A DNA stretch of 64,000 nt from Mycolicibacterium fluoranthenivorans (GCF_011758805.1 NZ_JAANOW010000001.1:3038001-3102000), one strand, 5' to 3'. Positions 8,561 to 19,401 are shown, counted from the first letter of the stretch. Numbers and translations are program-made. The notes: generated from the letters alone by a model not told the origin.

Positions 8561-8750
8561 AGATCCGGCCATCACCGGGGAGCCTTCGGAAGAAAAGCCG
8601 GTTGCGGCTCGGTAGAACCGAACGGGTGGGCCCGTCATCGCCCGCGAATGAGCGGCACATGTGTGTGGTGTGCAAGCGGGGTGGTACCGCGGCGCTCGCG
8701 CACCGGCGCGACGTTCGTCCCCGTGCCTGACATACCTGGCACAGGAGACG
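8561..8750 (+). promoter_or_regulatory. T-box riboswitch, ileS leader (ultrashort stem I, translational type)
   Basis: The hairpin CCGG (8565-8568)/CCGG (8575-8578) has the six-base loop CCATCA, which contains the isoleucine specifier codon ATC at 8571-8573. The conserved T-box segment GGGGTGGTACCGCG follows at 8678-8691; its TGGT (8682-8685) is complementary to the ACCA end expected for uncharged tRNA-Ile. CCTG (8726-8729) can pair with CAGG overlapping the AGGAG ribosome-binding site (8743-8747), a plausible sequestrator. No T-run terminator is seen. Actinobacterial ileS genes are known to carry such translational T-boxes. Uncharged tRNA-Ile is expected to expose the ribosome-binding site and raise IleRS synthesis. 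Confidence 0.93.
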
Positions 8751-8757
8751 ACCCCAT

Positions 8758-11700
8758 ATGTCCGCCAACGTGGCCACCTACCCGAAGCTCACGGGCGGAT
8801 CGCCGAACTTCCCGGCACTGGAAACCGATGTGCTGGCGTACTGGGCTGCCGACGGCACGTTCCGCGCCAGTCTGGACGGGCGCGCCGATGCCCCCGAGTA
8901 CGTCTTCTATGACGGCCCGCCGTTCGCCAACGGCCTGCCGCATTACGGCCACCTGCTCACCGGCTACGTCAAGGACATCGTCCCGCGCTACCGGACCATG
9001 CGCGGGTACAAGGTGGAACGCCGCTTCGGCTGGGACACCCACGGTCTGCCCGCCGAGCTCGAGGTGCAGCGCCAACTCGGCATCGCCGACAAGGCGCAGA
9101 TCGAGGCCATGGGTATCGGCGCCTTCAACGACGCCTGCCGCGCCTCGGTGCTCAAGTACACCGACGAGTGGCGGGCCTACGTCACCCGCCAGGCCCGCTG
9201 GGTCGACTTCGACAACGATTACAAGACCCTCGATCCCGGCTTCATGGAGTCGGTGATCTGGGCCTTCAAACAGCTGTGGGACAAGGGCCTGGCCTATGAG
9301 GGCAACCGGGTGTTGCCGTACTGCTGGAACGACGAGACCCCGCTGTCCAACCACGAGCTGCGGATGGACGATGACGTCTACCAGAGCAGGCAGGACCCCG
9401 CGCTGACGGTCGGGTTCCGGATCGACGACAGCGCCGGCCCCGATCTGGGCGGGTGCTACCTGCTGATCTGGACCACGACACCGTGGACGCTGCCGTCCAA
9501 CCAGGCCGTCGCCGTCAACCCCGAGGTCACCTACGTCGTCGTCGAGGGACCCGACGGACACCGGTACGTGCTGGCCGAGGCGCGGCTGGGCGCCTACGCG
9601 CGCGAACTCGGCGAGGAGCCGGTGGTGGTGGCGACCTACACCGGTGAACAGCTGCTGGGCCTGCGTTACGCGCCGCCGTTCCCGTACTTTCCGGATGCGG
9701 TCAATTCGTTCCAGGTGCTCGGAGCGGACTTCGTCAGCACCGAGGACGGCACCGGCCTGGTGCACATGGCGCCCGCCTACGGTGAGGACGACAAGGCCAC
9801 CGCCGACACCGCCGATATCGTCGCCGTCACCCCGGTGGATTCCAAAGGCCGATTCGACACGACGGTGCCCGACTACGCGGGCCTGCACGTCTTCGAGGCC
9901 AACGCGCAGATCATCCGCGACCTCAAGAACGGCACCGGCGCGGCAGCGGTCAACGGCGCGGTGCTGCTGCGCCAGGAGACCTACGACCACTCCTACCCGC
10001 ACTGCTGGCGCTGCCGCAATCCGCTGATCTACCGGGCGGTGTCGTCCTGGTTCATCAAGGTGACGGAGTTCCGCGACCGCATGGTCGAGCTCAACCAGCA
10101 GATCACCTGGTATCCCGAACACGTCAAGGACGGCCAGTTCGGCAAGTGGCTCTCGAACGCCAGGGACTGGTCGGTCTCACGGAACCGGTACTGGGGCAGC
10201 CCGATTCCGGTGTGGAAGTCCGACGATCCGGCGTATCCGCGTGTCGATGTGTACGGCAGCCTGGACGAGCTGGAGCGCGACTTCGGCGTGCGCCCGGACA
10301 ATCTGCACCGGCCCTTCATCGATGAGCTGACCCGGCCCAACCCCGACGATCCGACCGGCCGCTCGACGATGCGCCGCATCGAGGATGTCTTCGACGTGTG
10401 GTTCGACTCCGGATCGATGCCGTACGCCCAGGTGCACTACCCGTTCGAGAACAAGGACTGGTTCGAGGGCGGTACCGGGGGAGGCACGGACGCGCACTTC
10501 CCCGGCGATTTCATCGTCGAGTACATCGGCCAGACCCGCGGCTGGTTCTACACGATGCACGTGCTGGCCACCGCGCTGTTCGACAAGCCGGCGTTCAAAA
10601 CCTGTGTGGCACACGGCATCGTGTTGGGCAATGACGGCCAGAAGATGAGCAAGTCGCTGCGCAACTACCCGGACGTGTCCGAGGTGTTCGACCGCGACGG
10701 CTCCGACGCCATGCGCTGGTTCCTGATGGCCTCGCCGATCCTGCGCGGCGGCAACCTGATCGTCACCGAACAGGGCATCCGGGAAGGGGTGCGTCAGGTG
10801 CAGCTGCCGTTCTGGAACGCCTACTCGTTCCTGACGTTGTACGCACCGCACCGCGGCACCTGGCGCACCGATTCCACCCATGTGCTGGACCGCTACATCC
10901 TGGCCAAGCTGGCTGCGCTGCGTGATGACCTCACCGCGTCGTTGGATGGCTGCGATATCTCGGGTGCGTGCGAACAGCTGCGCCAGTTCACCGAGGCGCT
11001 GACGAACTGGTATGTGCGGCGGTCACGTCAGAGGTTCTGGGCGGAAGACCCCGCCGCGATCGACACTCTGCACACCGTCCTCGAAGTGACGGGGCGGCTG
11101 GCGGCGCCGCTGCTGCCGCTGGTCTCCGAGGTCATCTGGCGGGGCCTGACGGGGGAGCGGTCGGTGCACCTGACCGACTGGCCCGAGGAAGGTCTGCTAC
11201 CCGCCGACCCGGAACTGGTGGCCGCCATGGATCAGGTCCGTGAGGTGTGTTCGACGGGATCCTCGCTGCGTAAGGCCAAGAAGTTGCGGGTGCGGCTGCC
11301 GCTGACGAAACTGACTGTGGCAGTGGAGAATCCGTCTGTTCTGGAGCCCTTCAAAGATCTGATCGCCGATGAGCTGAACGTGAAGGCGGTCGAGCTCACC
11401 GACGATATCGACGCCTACGGCCGGTTCGAGCTCGCGGTCAACGCCCGGGTGGCCGGACCGCGGATCGGCAAGGATGTGCAGGCCGCCATCAAGGCCGTCA
11501 AGGCAGGCCAGGGCGTGGTCAACGCCGACGGCACGCTCAGCGCCGGCCCCACCACACTGCTGGAAGGCGAGTACACCGCCAAACTGGTGGCCGCCGAACC
11601 GGAATGGACCGCGGCGCTGCCCGACGGCGCGGGACTGGTGGTGCTCGACGGCACCGTCACCCCCGAGTTGGAGGCCGAGGGCTGGGCCAAGGACCGGATC

Positions 11701-11913
11701 CGGGAGCTGCAGGAGCTGCGCAAGTCCACCGGCCTGGAGGTATCCGACCGGATCATGGTGGTGATGGCCGTGCCGGAACAGTTCGCCGACTGGGCGGCCA
11801 CCCATCGCGATCTGATCGCCGGGGAGATCCTGGCCACCAGCTTCGAGTTCGGTGCGCCGGTGGACGGTACCGAGATCGGCGACGGCGTCACGGTCGCCCT
11901 CACCAAGGCCTGA
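8758..11913 (+). CDS. ileS: Isoleucyl-tRNA synthetase
   Basis: This 1051-residue class I aminoacyl-tRNA synthetase charges tRNA-Ile. It has HYGH (HIGH motif, His62) followed by a Rossmann domain with the CP1 editing insertion ([11 protein letters not shown] near 240), [11 protein letters not shown] near 545, KMSKS starting at residue 629, and an anticodon-binding C-terminus. Sequence and length (about 1040-1050) fit the eukaryote-like type 2 IleRS of mycobacteria, associated with natural mupirocin tolerance. Translation starts at ATG 8758, 10 nt after AGGAG, both within the T-box leader. The downstream S4 gene is convergent. Confidence 0.98.
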   Translation: MSANVATYPKLTGGSPNFPALETDVLAYWAADGTFRASLDGRADAPEYVFYDGPPFANGLPHYGHLLTGYVKDIVPRYRTMRGYKVERRFGWDTHGLPAELEVQRQLGIADKAQIEAMGIGAFNDACRASVLKYTDEWRAYVTRQARWVDFDNDYKTLDPGFMESVIWAFKQLWDKGLAYEGNRVLPYCWNDETPLSNHELRMDDDVYQSRQDPALTVGFRIDDSAGPDLGGCYLLIWTTTPWTLPSNQAVAVNPEVTYVVVEGPDGHRYVLAEARLGAYARELGEEPVVVATYTGEQLLGLRYAPPFPYFPDAVNSFQVLGADFVSTEDGTGLVHMAPAYGEDDKATADTADIVAVTPVDSKGRFDTTVPDYAGLHVFEANAQIIRDLKNGTGAAAVNGAVLLRQETYDHSYPHCWRCRNPLIYRAVSSWFIKVTEFRDRMVELNQQITWYPEHVKDGQFGKWLSNARDWSVSRNRYWGSPIPVWKSDDPAYPRVDVYGSLDELERDFGVRPDNLHRPFIDELTRPNPDDPTGRSTMRRIEDVFDVWFDSGSMPYAQVHYPFENKDWFEGGTGGGTDAHFPGDFIVEYIGQTRGWFYTMHVLATALFDKPAFKTCVAHGIVLGNDGQKMSKSLRNYPDVSEVFDRDGSDAMRWFLMASPILRGGNLIVTEQGIREGVRQVQLPFWNAYSFLTLYAPHRGTWRTDSTHVLDRYILAKLAALRDDLTASLDGCDISGACEQLRQFTEALTNWYVRRSRQRFWAEDPAAIDTLHTVLEVTGRLAAPLLPLVSEVIWRGLTGERSVHLTDWPEEGLLPADPELVAAMDQVREVCSTGSSLRKAKKLRVRLPLTKLTVAVENPSVLEPFKDLIADELNVKAVELTDDIDAYGRFELAVNARVAGPRIGKDVQAAIKAVKAGQGVVNADGTLSAGPTTLLEGEYTAKLVAAEPEWTAALPDGAGLVVLDGTVTPELEAEGWAKDRIRELQELRKSTGLEVSDRIMVVMAVPEQFADWAATHRDLIAGEILATSFEFGAPVDGTEIGDGVTVALTKA

Positions 11914-11937
11914 TGAAGGCCTGATCAAGGCCTGATC
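11905..11937 (+). repeat. Three 11-bp tandem repeats over the ileS stop codon
   Basis: Three near-identical units, AAGGCCTGATG and AAGGCCTGATC twice, run through the end of ileS. The first unit supplies the TGA stop (11911-11913). Because the unit is 11 bp, its TGA recurs in the other two frames, so all three forward frames are closed. Confidence 0.85.
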
Positions 11938-11950
11938 AGCACCGCGCCGT

Positions 11951-12163
11951 TCAGGGCCGGGCCACGCGGGCGCGGTGCCCGGCGATACTCACCACATCGC
12001 CGGGCCGCAGTTGCCTGCCGCGGCGGGTGTCGACCTCGTCGTTGACGGTGACGAGCCCGTCGGCGATGACCGACTTGGCGTCGGCGCCGGTGTCGATCAG
12101 CCCGGCGAGTTTGAGGAACTGCCCGAGGCGAATCGTCTCGTCGCGGATGGGCACGTCGTTCAT
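11951..12163 (-). CDS. Small S4-domain RNA-binding protein
   Basis: A 70-residue protein that is essentially one S4 RNA-binding domain: RLGQFLKLAGLIDTGADAKS, then GLVTVNDEVDTRRGRQLRPGDVV, with the typical alpha-L and basic strand features of the YbcJ/RqcP-like small S4 family. Such proteins bind structured RNA, often rRNA or tRNA on ribosomes. It starts at ATG 12163, divergent from dinX with a 48-nt gap and convergent with ileS. The exact target is unknown. Confidence 0.85.
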   Translation of the reverse strand: MNDVPIRDETIRLGQFLKLAGLIDTGADAKSVIADGLVTVNDEVDTRRGRQLRPGDVVSIAGHRARVARP

Positions 12164-12211
12164 GGGTTGTCAGCGTAACGACGTCGGAGGCTGCACCTAG
12201 CATCGACAACT

Positions 12212-13561
12212 GTGGAGCGCTGGGTCCTGCATCTGGACATGGACGCGTTCTTCGCGTCCGTCGAGCAGCTGACCCGGCCCACTCTGCGTGGGCGCCCGGT
12301 ACTGGTCGGCGGTCTGGGTGGGCGCGGTGTGGTGGCCGGCGCGAGTTATGAGGCCCGGGTCTTCGGCGCGCGCTCGGCGATGCCGATGCACCAGGCACGC
12401 CGGCTGGTCGGCGCCCCGGCGGTGGTGCTGCCGCCGCGTGGTGCGGTGTACGGAGTGGCCAGCGGCCGGGTGTTCGACACCGTGCGGTCGGTGGTGCCGG
12501 TGCTGGAACAGCTGTCCTTCGACGAGGCATTCGGCGAGCCGGCCGAACTGGTCGGCGCGGCCGCGAGCGAGGTCGAACGATTCTGCGAAGCCCTGCGCGC
12601 CAAGGTGTTGGACCAGACCGGGCTGATTGCCTCGGTCGGGGCGGGCTCGGGTAAGCAGGTCGCCAAGATCGCCTCCGGTCTGGCCAAGCCGGACGGCATC
12701 CGGGTCGTCGACCGCAGTGCCGAGCGGCTCCTGCTGGACGGCCTGCCGGTGCGCCGGCTGTGGGGTATCGGCCCGGTCGCCGAGGAGCGGCTCAACCGGC
12801 TCGGCATCGAGACCATCGGTGCGTTGGCCGCGCTCAGCGATGGGGAGGTCGCCGACATCCTGGGCGGTACGGTCGGGCCGGCGCTGCACCGGCTGGCCCG
12901 CGGGATCGACGATCGCCCCGTCGCCGAACGGGCCGAGGCCAAACAGATCAGCGCCGAGTCGACGTTCGCCGAGGACCTGCGGACGCTGGAGCAGTTGCGC
13001 GATGCGACGGTGCCGATCGGTGAACACGCGCATCGGCGGCTGACCAAGGACGGCAGGGGTGCGCGCACCGTCACCGTGAAGCTCAAGAAGTCCGATATGA
13101 GCACCTTGACCCGCTCGGCGACGCTGCCGTACGCCACCACCGACGCGGCCACCCTGATCTCGACCGCCCGCCGGCTGCTCCTCGATCCGGTGGAGGTCGG
13201 TCCCATTCGGCTGGTCGGGGTGGGCTTTTCCGGGCTGTCCCTGGTGCAGCAGGAATCGTTGTTCCCGGACCTCGACCAGGTTCGTGACGAGGTCGCCGAA
13301 CACCCGGCAACCCCGGCCACCGTCGCCGCGGCGCCGACCCCCTGGCGGATCGGCGACGATGTGTCGCACCGCCGGTACGGGCACGGCTGGTTGCAGGGGG
13401 CGGGCCACGGTGTGATGACGGTCCGGTTCGAGACGCGGGCCAGCGGCTCCGGCGTCGCCCGCACCTTCGCCGAGGACGATGACGAGATCACCCGGGCCGA
13501 CCCGATCGACAGCCTGGACTGGCAGCCCTACCTGACGAGCCTGCAACAGGGCGCCGAATAG
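12212..13561 (+). CDS. dinX: DNA polymerase IV (DinX/DinB1-type)
   Basis: A 449-residue Y-family polymerase for translesion synthesis. The N-terminus [13 protein letters not shown] and LSFDEAFGE (near residue 100-108) hold the metal-binding acidic residues. A thumb with tandem HhH ([15 protein letters not shown]) and a little-finger domain follow. QESLF at 347-351 is a good beta-clamp-binding motif. About 95 residues follow it, including a segment with [19 protein letters not shown] that may fold separately. The GTG start at 12212 gives an N-terminus directly at the first catalytic strand. It corresponds to M. tuberculosis Rv1537 (463 residues), in the same place between ileS and lspA. Confidence 0.95.
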   Translation: MERWVLHLDMDAFFASVEQLTRPTLRGRPVLVGGLGGRGVVAGASYEARVFGARSAMPMHQARRLVGAPAVVLPPRGAVYGVASGRVFDTVRSVVPVLEQLSFDEAFGEPAELVGAAASEVERFCEALRAKVLDQTGLIASVGAGSGKQVAKIASGLAKPDGIRVVDRSAERLLLDGLPVRRLWGIGPVAEERLNRLGIETIGALAALSDGEVADILGGTVGPALHRLARGIDDRPVAERAEAKQISAESTFAEDLRTLEQLRDATVPIGEHAHRRLTKDGRGARTVTVKLKKSDMSTLTRSATLPYATTDAATLISTARRLLLDPVEVGPIRLVGVGFSGLSLVQQESLFPDLDQVRDEVAEHPATPATVAAAPTPWRIGDDVSHRRYGHGWLQGAGHGVMTVRFETRASGSGVARTFAEDDDEITRADPIDSLDWQPYLTSLQQGAE

Positions 13562-13626
13562 GCGGCCGGGCCGCATTGGACGGGCGCGTTCCCCGCCTCC
13601 GCGGCGCCGTTTGGGATGATGGACAC

Positions 13627-14283
13627 GTGACTGACGAAAAAGCGGCTGCACCGGTGGCCCCAGACGGCGGGTCCGGCGCCGACGACCCCGCCGGACCGCG
13701 CCCTCGGCGGCGCCTGCGTCTGCTGTTCGTGGTCGCCGGCGTGGTGCTGGCACTCGACATCGTCAGCAAGGTGCTCGCCGTGCACCTGCTGACGCCGGGA
13801 CAGCCGGTGTCCATCATCGGGGACACCGTGACGTGGACCCTGGTGCGCAACTCCGGTGCGGCGTTCTCCATGGCCACCGGCTACACCTGGGTGCTGACCC
13901 TCGTCGCGACGGGTGTGGTGATCGGCATCGTCTGGATGGGCCGCCGGCTGGTCTCGCCGTGGTGGGCTCTGGGCCTGGGAATGATTCTCGGCGGGGCGCT
14001 GGGCAATCTGATGGACCGGTTCTTCCGCTCGCCCGGTCCGCTGCGCGGACACGTCGTGGATTTCCTGTCCATCGGGTGGTGGCCGGTGTTCAATGTCGCC
14101 GATCCCGCGGTGGTGGGCGGGGCGATCCTGCTCGTGGTGCTGTCGTTGTTCGGCTTCGACTTCGATACCGACGGCCGGCGCCAGCCGGACGGCGCATCCG
14201 ATCCCGACGGCCGGCGCCGGACGGAGGAACCGGCGAAGGAGTCGGCGCCCGTTGCGGGCGACGACGCGGACTCGCCGGAGTGA
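13627..14283 (+). CDS. lspA: Lipoprotein signal peptidase
   Basis: A 218-residue integral membrane aspartyl protease that removes the signal peptide from prolipoproteins after lipidation. It has four membrane helices, [15 protein letters not shown] with one catalytic Asp, and FNVAD with the second. A disordered acidic/Pro-rich N-terminus and a charged C-terminal tail with a DGRR(R/Q) repeat are typical of mycobacterial LspA. I chose GTG 13627, which gives VTDEKAAAP as in the tuberculosis protein; the frame opens earlier at TTG 13576, without support. Its stop overlaps the start of the next gene (GTGA). Confidence 0.96.
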   Translation: MTDEKAAAPVAPDGGSGADDPAGPRPRRRLRLLFVVAGVVLALDIVSKVLAVHLLTPGQPVSIIGDTVTWTLVRNSGAAFSMATGYTWVLTLVATGVVIGIVWMGRRLVSPWWALGLGMILGGALGNLMDRFFRSPGPLRGHVVDFLSIGWWPVFNVADPAVVGGAILLVVLSLFGFDFDTDGRRQPDGASDPDGRRRTEEPAKESAPVAGDDADSPE

Positions 14284-15206
14284 CGACCAGATCGATGCCG
14301 GTGCCCGAGGGCTTGGCGGGAATGCGGGTCGACGCCGGACTGGCGCGGCTGCTCGGGCTGTCCCGCACGGCGGCCGCCGCGATCGCCGAAGAGGGCGGTG
14401 TCGAACTCGATGGCCTCGCCGCGGGGAAGTCGGACAAACTGACCGCCGGCGCCTGGTTGGAGGTGCGCATCCCGGATGCGCCCGCGCCGATCGAGAACAC
14501 GCCCGTCGATATCGAGGGCATGACCATTCTGTACTCCGACGCCGACATCGTCGCCGTCGACAAGCCCGCGGGGGTGGCCGCCCACGCGTCCGTCGGCTGG
14601 ACCGGTCCGACAGTGCTCGGTGGGCTGGCGGCGGCGGGTTACCGCATCACCACCTCGGGTGTGCACGAACGCCAGGGCATCGTGCACCGGCTGGACGCCG
14701 GTACCTCCGGCGTCATGGTGGTGGCCATCTCGGAACGGGCGTACACCCTGCTCAAACGTGCTTTCAAAGAACGCACCGTGGACAAGCGCTACCACGCCCT
14801 GGTCCAGGGGCATCCCGATCCGTCCAGCGGGACCATCGACGCGCCGATCGGCAGGCACCGCGGCCACGACTGGAAGTTCGCGGTCACCGAGCAGGGACGG
14901 CACAGCGTCACCCATTACGACACGGTGGAGGCTCATGTCGCGGCGAGCCTGCTGGATGTGCACCTGGAGACCGGCCGCACGCACCAGATCCGGGTGCATT
15001 TCTCGGCGCTGCACCATCCGTGCTGCGGCGACCTGACCTATGGGGCCGACCCGAAGCTGGCCAAGAAACTGGGCCTGGAGCGTCAGTGGTTACACGCGCG
15101 GTCGCTGGCCTTCGCCCATCCCGCCGACGGCAGGTGGATAGAGATCACCAGCCCTTATCCGGCTGATCTGCAGCACGCGCTGGACGTGTTGCGTCACGAG
15201 CACTGA
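14280..15206 (+). CDS. RluA/RluD-family rRNA pseudouridine synthase
   Basis: A 308-residue protein that isomerises uridines in large-subunit rRNA. An N-terminal S4 domain ([21 protein letters not shown]) precedes the synthase domain, which has the catalytic motif HRLDAGTSG (Asp near residue 138) and [11 protein letters not shown]. Length equals that of Rv1540, its M. tuberculosis counterpart after lspA. The start is GTG 14280, overlapping the lspA stop by 4 nt, so translation is coupled. Target uridines cannot be told from sequence. Confidence 0.94.
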   Translation: MTTRSMPVPEGLAGMRVDAGLARLLGLSRTAAAAIAEEGGVELDGLAAGKSDKLTAGAWLEVRIPDAPAPIENTPVDIEGMTILYSDADIVAVDKPAGVAAHASVGWTGPTVLGGLAAAGYRITTSGVHERQGIVHRLDAGTSGVMVVAISERAYTLLKRAFKERTVDKRYHALVQGHPDPSSGTIDAPIGRHRGHDWKFAVTEQGRHSVTHYDTVEAHVAASLLDVHLETGRTHQIRVHFSALHHPCCGDLTYGADPKLAKKLGLERQWLHARSLAFAHPADGRWIEITSPYPADLQHALDVLRHEH

Positions 15207-15228
15207 GGTGGCCGGGAGGCGATCCGGA

Positions 15229-15251
15229 GGGCAGGAGCGAAGCGACCCGGG
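15229..15251 (+). repeat. Dispersed GAGCGNAGCGAC motif, copy 1
   Basis: The core GCAGGAGCGAAGCGACC with flanking GGG lies between the pseudouridine synthase and rarD, just before the ATG at 15253. Related copies occur at 54852-54874 and 62174-62193, also at gene starts. Similar GAGCGAAGCGA elements are common in mycobacterial and rhodococcal genomes. Confidence 0.6.
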
Positions 15252-15252
15252 A

Positions 15253-16146
15253 ATGCGATCCGGATTGCTTTTCGGCGCGGGGGCCTACGGAATGTGGGGT
15301 CTGTTCCCCGCCTTCTTCCCGCTGCTCAAGCCCGCGGGCGCGGCCGAGATCCTCGCGCATCGCATCGTGTGGAGCCTCATCCTGCTGGCCGTGGTGATCG
15401 TGCTGGTCGGGCGGCTCGGCGAGTTGCGCACGATGTCTCGACGCACCTGGTTGTTACTGACCTGCGCGTCGGCGCTGATCGCCGCGAACTGGGCCATCTA
15501 CGTGTACGCGGTGAACAACGGTCACGTCGTCGACGCAGCCCTGGGGTATTTCATCAACCCGTTGGTGACGGTGGCGCTCGGGGTGCTGATCTTCCGGGAA
15601 CGGCTCAACCGCGCCCAGCTGGTGGCGCTGGCGATCACGGTGGTGGCGGTCGTGGTGCTCACCGTCGAGATCGGGTCCCTGCCCTATATCGGGTTGGGGC
15701 TGGCGCTGTCCTTCGCGTTGTACGGTGCGGTGAAGAAGACGGTCGACGCCGATCCCAGGATCAGCGTCGGTGTGGAGGCGGGGCTGGCCGCACCGTTTGC
15801 TGTGGGTTATCTGCTGATGCTTCAGTCGGCCGGTACGGGTACCTTCCTCGGGCACGGAGCGACGCACGTCGCGCTGTTGATGTGCTCCGGTGCCCTCACA
15901 GCAATCCCATTGTTGTTGTTCGCTGCTGCCGCCCAACGCCTGCCGATGGTGACGATGGGACTGCTGTTCTACCTGACGCCCGTCATGCAAATGTCGTGGG
16001 GTGTGCTGGTCGGACACGAGGCGATGCCGCCCGCGCGCTGGCTCGGATTTGCACTCATCTGGGTCGCGCTGGCGGTGTTCAGCGTCGATGCTGTACTCCG
16101 TGCGCGGTCAGCGCGTCGGTCGCTTGCTTCGGAGGGCAATGTATAA
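15253..16146 (+). CDS. rarD: RarD/EamA-family membrane transporter
   Basis: A 297-residue DMT-superfamily permease with ten predicted helices in two EamA repeats. It begins MRSGLLFGAGAYGMWGLFP, and SALIAANWAIYVYAVNNGHV is characteristic of the RarD subgroup. RarD proteins were named for chloramphenicol sensitivity; their real substrates are mostly unknown. I start at ATG 15253 because the upstream in-frame GTG 15208 would translate the dispersed repeat and add a non-hydrophobic extension. The gene follows the pseudouridine synthase by 46 nt. Confidence 0.85.
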   Translation: MRSGLLFGAGAYGMWGLFPAFFPLLKPAGAAEILAHRIVWSLILLAVVIVLVGRLGELRTMSRRTWLLLTCASALIAANWAIYVYAVNNGHVVDAALGYFINPLVTVALGVLIFRERLNRAQLVALAITVVAVVVLTVEIGSLPYIGLGLALSFALYGAVKKTVDADPRISVGVEAGLAAPFAVGYLLMLQSAGTGTFLGHGATHVALLMCSGALTAIPLLLFAAAAQRLPMVTMGLLFYLTPVMQMSWGVLVGHEAMPPARWLGFALIWVALAVFSVDAVLRARSARRSLASEGNV

Positions 16147-16230
16147 ACAACCTGAGAAGATTGCTGGGCGGCGCTCGGTTTCGCACCGGCGTCGCCGACT
16201 CAGCTGCGTAAACCTGTAGCCTGGTCCGCA

Positions 16231-19200
16231 ATGTTCAAACGTCCCAAGGTGAGCGCGCACGCCTTTTTGGCGGCCAGTGGCCGACTGATCGTCAGTCACC
16301 CGCTGCTCGTGATCGCCACGTGGGTGGTCATCGCCGGCGCCTTGTTCGCTGCGCTACCCCCGCTGGCGACCGTTGCCGCTCAGCATCCGCCGGATTTCTG
16401 GCCCAAGGATGCCCCTGTGCTGGTCGCCGGCAAACAGATGAAGGACGCGTTCAACGAGGCCGGCGCGAGCAACATGGTGGCCGTTGTGCTCGTCGACGAA
16501 AACGGGTTGTCCGCCGAGGACGAGGCCACCTACCGCCAGCTGGTCGAAAGACTGCGGGCGAAGACCGACATCGTGATCGGCACCCAGGATTTCGTCCACA
16601 TCCCCGAGCTGAAGCCGGCGATGACCAGTAAAGACGGCAAGGCGTGGAACCTGCCGGTCAGCCTGAACGGCACCATGGGTACCGGCAAGGGGCAGCAGGC
16701 GTACCGGGACGCCATGAAGATCGTCAACGACACCACGGCGGGCACCACGCTGACACCGAGTGTCGTCGGTGCCGCGGCGACCATGCAGGACGTCACCGGG
16801 ATCGCGATCCGCGACCAGCACATCATCGAGCTGTCCACCGTCATCACGGTGCTGCTCATCCTGATCATCGTCTACCGCAACATCGTCGCGATGGTCATCC
16901 CGCTGCTGACCATCGGCATCTCGTTGGCCACCGCGCAGCAGGTGGTCGCCGGGCTGGGTTTGATCGGCCTCGGCCTGGGGCCGCAGACCATCATGCTCAT
17001 CACCGGCATGATGATCGGCGCGGGTATCGACTACGCCGTCTTCCTGTTCAGTCGATATCAGGAGTATCTGCGCGGGGGAATGGAGTCGGACAAGGCGGTG
17101 GTCGCCGCGCTGGTGTCCATCGGGGAGGTGATCGCCGGCTCGGCGGGCACGGTCGCGCTCACCTTCATGTCCCTGATGTTCACCCAGCTGGCCGTCTTCT
17201 CCACGATCGGGCCGGCGCTCGCGGTGACGATCTTCGTCGGGTTCCTGGCGTCGGTGACCTTGCTGCCGGCGTTCATCGTGCTGGCGGGCCGGCGGGGCTG
17301 GGTCAACCCGCGCAAGGACATCACCGGCCGGTTCTGGCGGCTGTCCGGCGTGAACATCGTGCGGCGCCCATGGCTCAACCTGATCTGCAGCCTCACGGTG
17401 CTGGTGGCGTTGGCCAGCTGCGCGCTGCTGGTCAACTTCAACTTCGACGATCGCAAGAACCTGCCGGTGAAGTCGGCGAGCAACGACGCCTACGAGACGA
17501 TGAACGCGCACTTCCCGGTCAGCAACTCGATGCAGCAGTTCATCGTGATCCACTCCGATACACAGGATCTGCGGTCACCACGCGCGCTGGCCGATATGGA
17601 ACAGATGGCTGCGCGGGTGGCTCAGCTGCCGAATATCGCGGCGGTCCGCGGCATCACCCGGCCCAACGGCGAGATGCTGACCGAGGCGCGGGCCACCCAT
17701 CAGGCCGGTGAGGTCGGCGAGAAGATGGAAGAGGCCACCAATCTCATCTCGCAGAACGACGGCAACCTGACCGCCCTGACCGATGGCTCGCGTCAGCTCG
17801 CCGACGCACTCGCCAAACTCAGGGACCAGGTGCTGCAGTCGGCGGGTCCGCTGACCACGCTGTTGAATGCGCTGGTCGAGATCGACAAGAACTATGGCGG
17901 CACCGGGACGATCAAGCGGGCCAGCGCCAGCGCCCAGGTGGTGGACGGGCTGCACAACCTCGGCAAGACGCTCGGTGTCGGCATGGAGGGCGTCATCACC
18001 AACGTGGTCTGGCTGCAGCCGACCTTGCAGGTGCTCAACTCGGTGCCGTGGTGCTCGATCGACCCGGCCTGCCGCGCCGTGCGCACCGACCTGACCAGCC
18101 TGCTCAACGCATACCAAGACGGCACCATGGACCAGCTCAGGCTCGCGGCGAGGCAGCTCGAGACCACCGACGAAGCCTCCCTACACGATCAGTTGGCCGG
18201 TATCGACTCCAGTCTGAACACGGCGCTCACCGCGGCCGACGAGTTGAAGGCGAGCGATCCGGAGGCGCTGAAGGCCCAGCTGGAGACACTGGTCAAGGGC
18301 GCGAACCTGCTCGCCGAGTCCAGCGACAAGCTGGCCCAGGGCGTGAAGGTGCTGGTGGATCAGACCCGGCAGATGGGTGGCGGTCTGGGGCAGGCGTCGG
18401 ACTTCCTGCTGGCGATGAAGCGTGACGCGGCGGACCCGTCGATGTCGGGCTTCTACATTCCGCCGCAGATCCTCACCCGGCCGGAGTTCGAGAAGGCGGC
18501 GAAGCTGTTCATCTCACCGGACGGCCACACGGCGCGCTACCTGGTGCAGACCGCGCTCGACCCGTTCGGCACAAAGGCCATGGACCAGATCGAGGACATC
18601 ATCGGGGCGGCCGAAAGTGCCCGCCCCAACACGACTTTGGCCGATGCGAAAGTCACGATGGTCGGGTTCACCCGGGGCCAGAACGATATCCGCAACTACT
18701 ACAACTCCGATATCCGCTACATCGTCCTGGTGACGCTGATCGTGGTGTTCTTCATTCTGGTGGTACTGCTGCGGGCCATCCTGGCGCCGCTCTACCTGGT
18801 CGTCACCGTGGTGTTGTCGTACATGTCGGCTCTGGGCATCACCGTCATCGTCTTCCAATTCATCTTGAAACAGCCGATTTTCTGGAACACCCCGGGCGTG
18901 ACGTTCCTGGTGCTGGTGGCGGTGGGTGCCGACTACAACCTGTTGTTGATCTCCCGGATCCGGGAGGAGGCGCACCGAGGAATCCGGGCGGCCGTCATCC
19001 GCACGGTCGGTGCCACCGGCGGTGTCATCACCTCGGCAGGCCTGATCTTCGCGGCATCCATGCTGGCGCTGACCGTCAGCAGTATCGCGGCCATCGTGCA
19101 GACCGGTTTCATTATCGGTATCGGCCTGTTGCTCGACACCTTCCTGGTCCGCACCATCACCGTGCCCGCGATCGCGGTCCTGTTGGGTGACAAGAACTGG

Positions 19201-19401
19201 TGGCCGTCGGCGCCGCCCACCAAGAAGGTTTCGTTGAAGCGGCGGGCCGCCGTACCGGTGCCCGCGTACGCGGGTGCGGGAGGTCCGGGCAGTCGCGATG
19301 GCGATTGGCTCGACGACTTCGACGGGGACGATGCCGACACCGACTTCGGCCAGGCCACCGCCAATGCCTCGATGGTGACCAGGGCCTGGCGTATCCAGTA
19401 A
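16231..19401 (+). CDS. MmpL-family RND transporter
   Basis: A 1056-residue inner-membrane lipid exporter. TM1 lies near 22-44, TM2-6 within about 200-350, and the second half begins with TM7 near 388. It is followed by a long, helical, Gln/Leu-rich periplasmic domain (about 420-825) and TM8-12 (about 831-985). The Asp-Tyr proton-relay pairs are D267-Y268 (GIDYAVFLFSRYQE) and D901-Y902 (GADYNLLLISRIRE). The large coiled periplasmic region places it with MmpL4/5/10/12 rather than MmpL3. A TANNNT element (TAGCCT, 16217-16222) lies just before the ATG. It heads a cassette of sugar genes, so it probably exports a glycolipid; MmpL12 lies in the comparable M. tuberculosis locus. Confidence 0.93.
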   Translation: MFKRPKVSAHAFLAASGRLIVSHPLLVIATWVVIAGALFAALPPLATVAAQHPPDFWPKDAPVLVAGKQMKDAFNEAGASNMVAVVLVDENGLSAEDEATYRQLVERLRAKTDIVIGTQDFVHIPELKPAMTSKDGKAWNLPVSLNGTMGTGKGQQAYRDAMKIVNDTTAGTTLTPSVVGAAATMQDVTGIAIRDQHIIELSTVITVLLILIIVYRNIVAMVIPLLTIGISLATAQQVVAGLGLIGLGLGPQTIMLITGMMIGAGIDYAVFLFSRYQEYLRGGMESDKAVVAALVSIGEVIAGSAGTVALTFMSLMFTQLAVFSTIGPALAVTIFVGFLASVTLLPAFIVLAGRRGWVNPRKDITGRFWRLSGVNIVRRPWLNLICSLTVLVALASCALLVNFNFDDRKNLPVKSASNDAYETMNAHFPVSNSMQQFIVIHSDTQDLRSPRALADMEQMAARVAQLPNIAAVRGITRPNGEMLTEARATHQAGEVGEKMEEATNLISQNDGNLTALTDGSRQLADALAKLRDQVLQSAGPLTTLLNALVEIDKNYGGTGTIKRASASAQVVDGLHNLGKTLGVGMEGVITNVVWLQPTLQVLNSVPWCSIDPACRAVRTDLTSLLNAYQDGTMDQLRLAARQLETTDEASLHDQLAGIDSSLNTALTAADELKASDPEALKAQLETLVKGANLLAESSDKLAQGVKVLVDQTRQMGGGLGQASDFLLAMKRDAADPSMSGFYIPPQILTRPEFEKAAKLFISPDGHTARYLVQTALDPFGTKAMDQIEDIIGAAESARPNTTLADAKVTMVGFTRGQNDIRNYYNSDIRYIVLVTLIVVFFILVVLLRAILAPLYLVVTVVLSYMSALGITVIVFQFILKQPIFWNTPGVTFLVLVAVGADYNLLLISRIREEAHRGIRAAVIRTVGATGGVITSAGLIFAASMLALTVSSIAAIVQTGFIIGIGLLLDTFLVRTITVPAIAVLLGDKNWWPSAPPTKKVSLKRRAAVPVPAYAGAGGPGSRDGDWLDDFDGDDADTDFGQATANASMVTRAWRIQ

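Noticed and set aside
8635..10122. Minus-strand open frame of 495 codons opposite ileS
   Set aside because: Antisense to HIGH and editing motifs of ileS and to the T-box; low-complexity His/Val/Gly product.
13576..13626. Upstream TTG start for lspA
   Set aside because: GTG 13627 gives the N-terminus seen in M. tuberculosis LspA; the extra 17 residues have no support.
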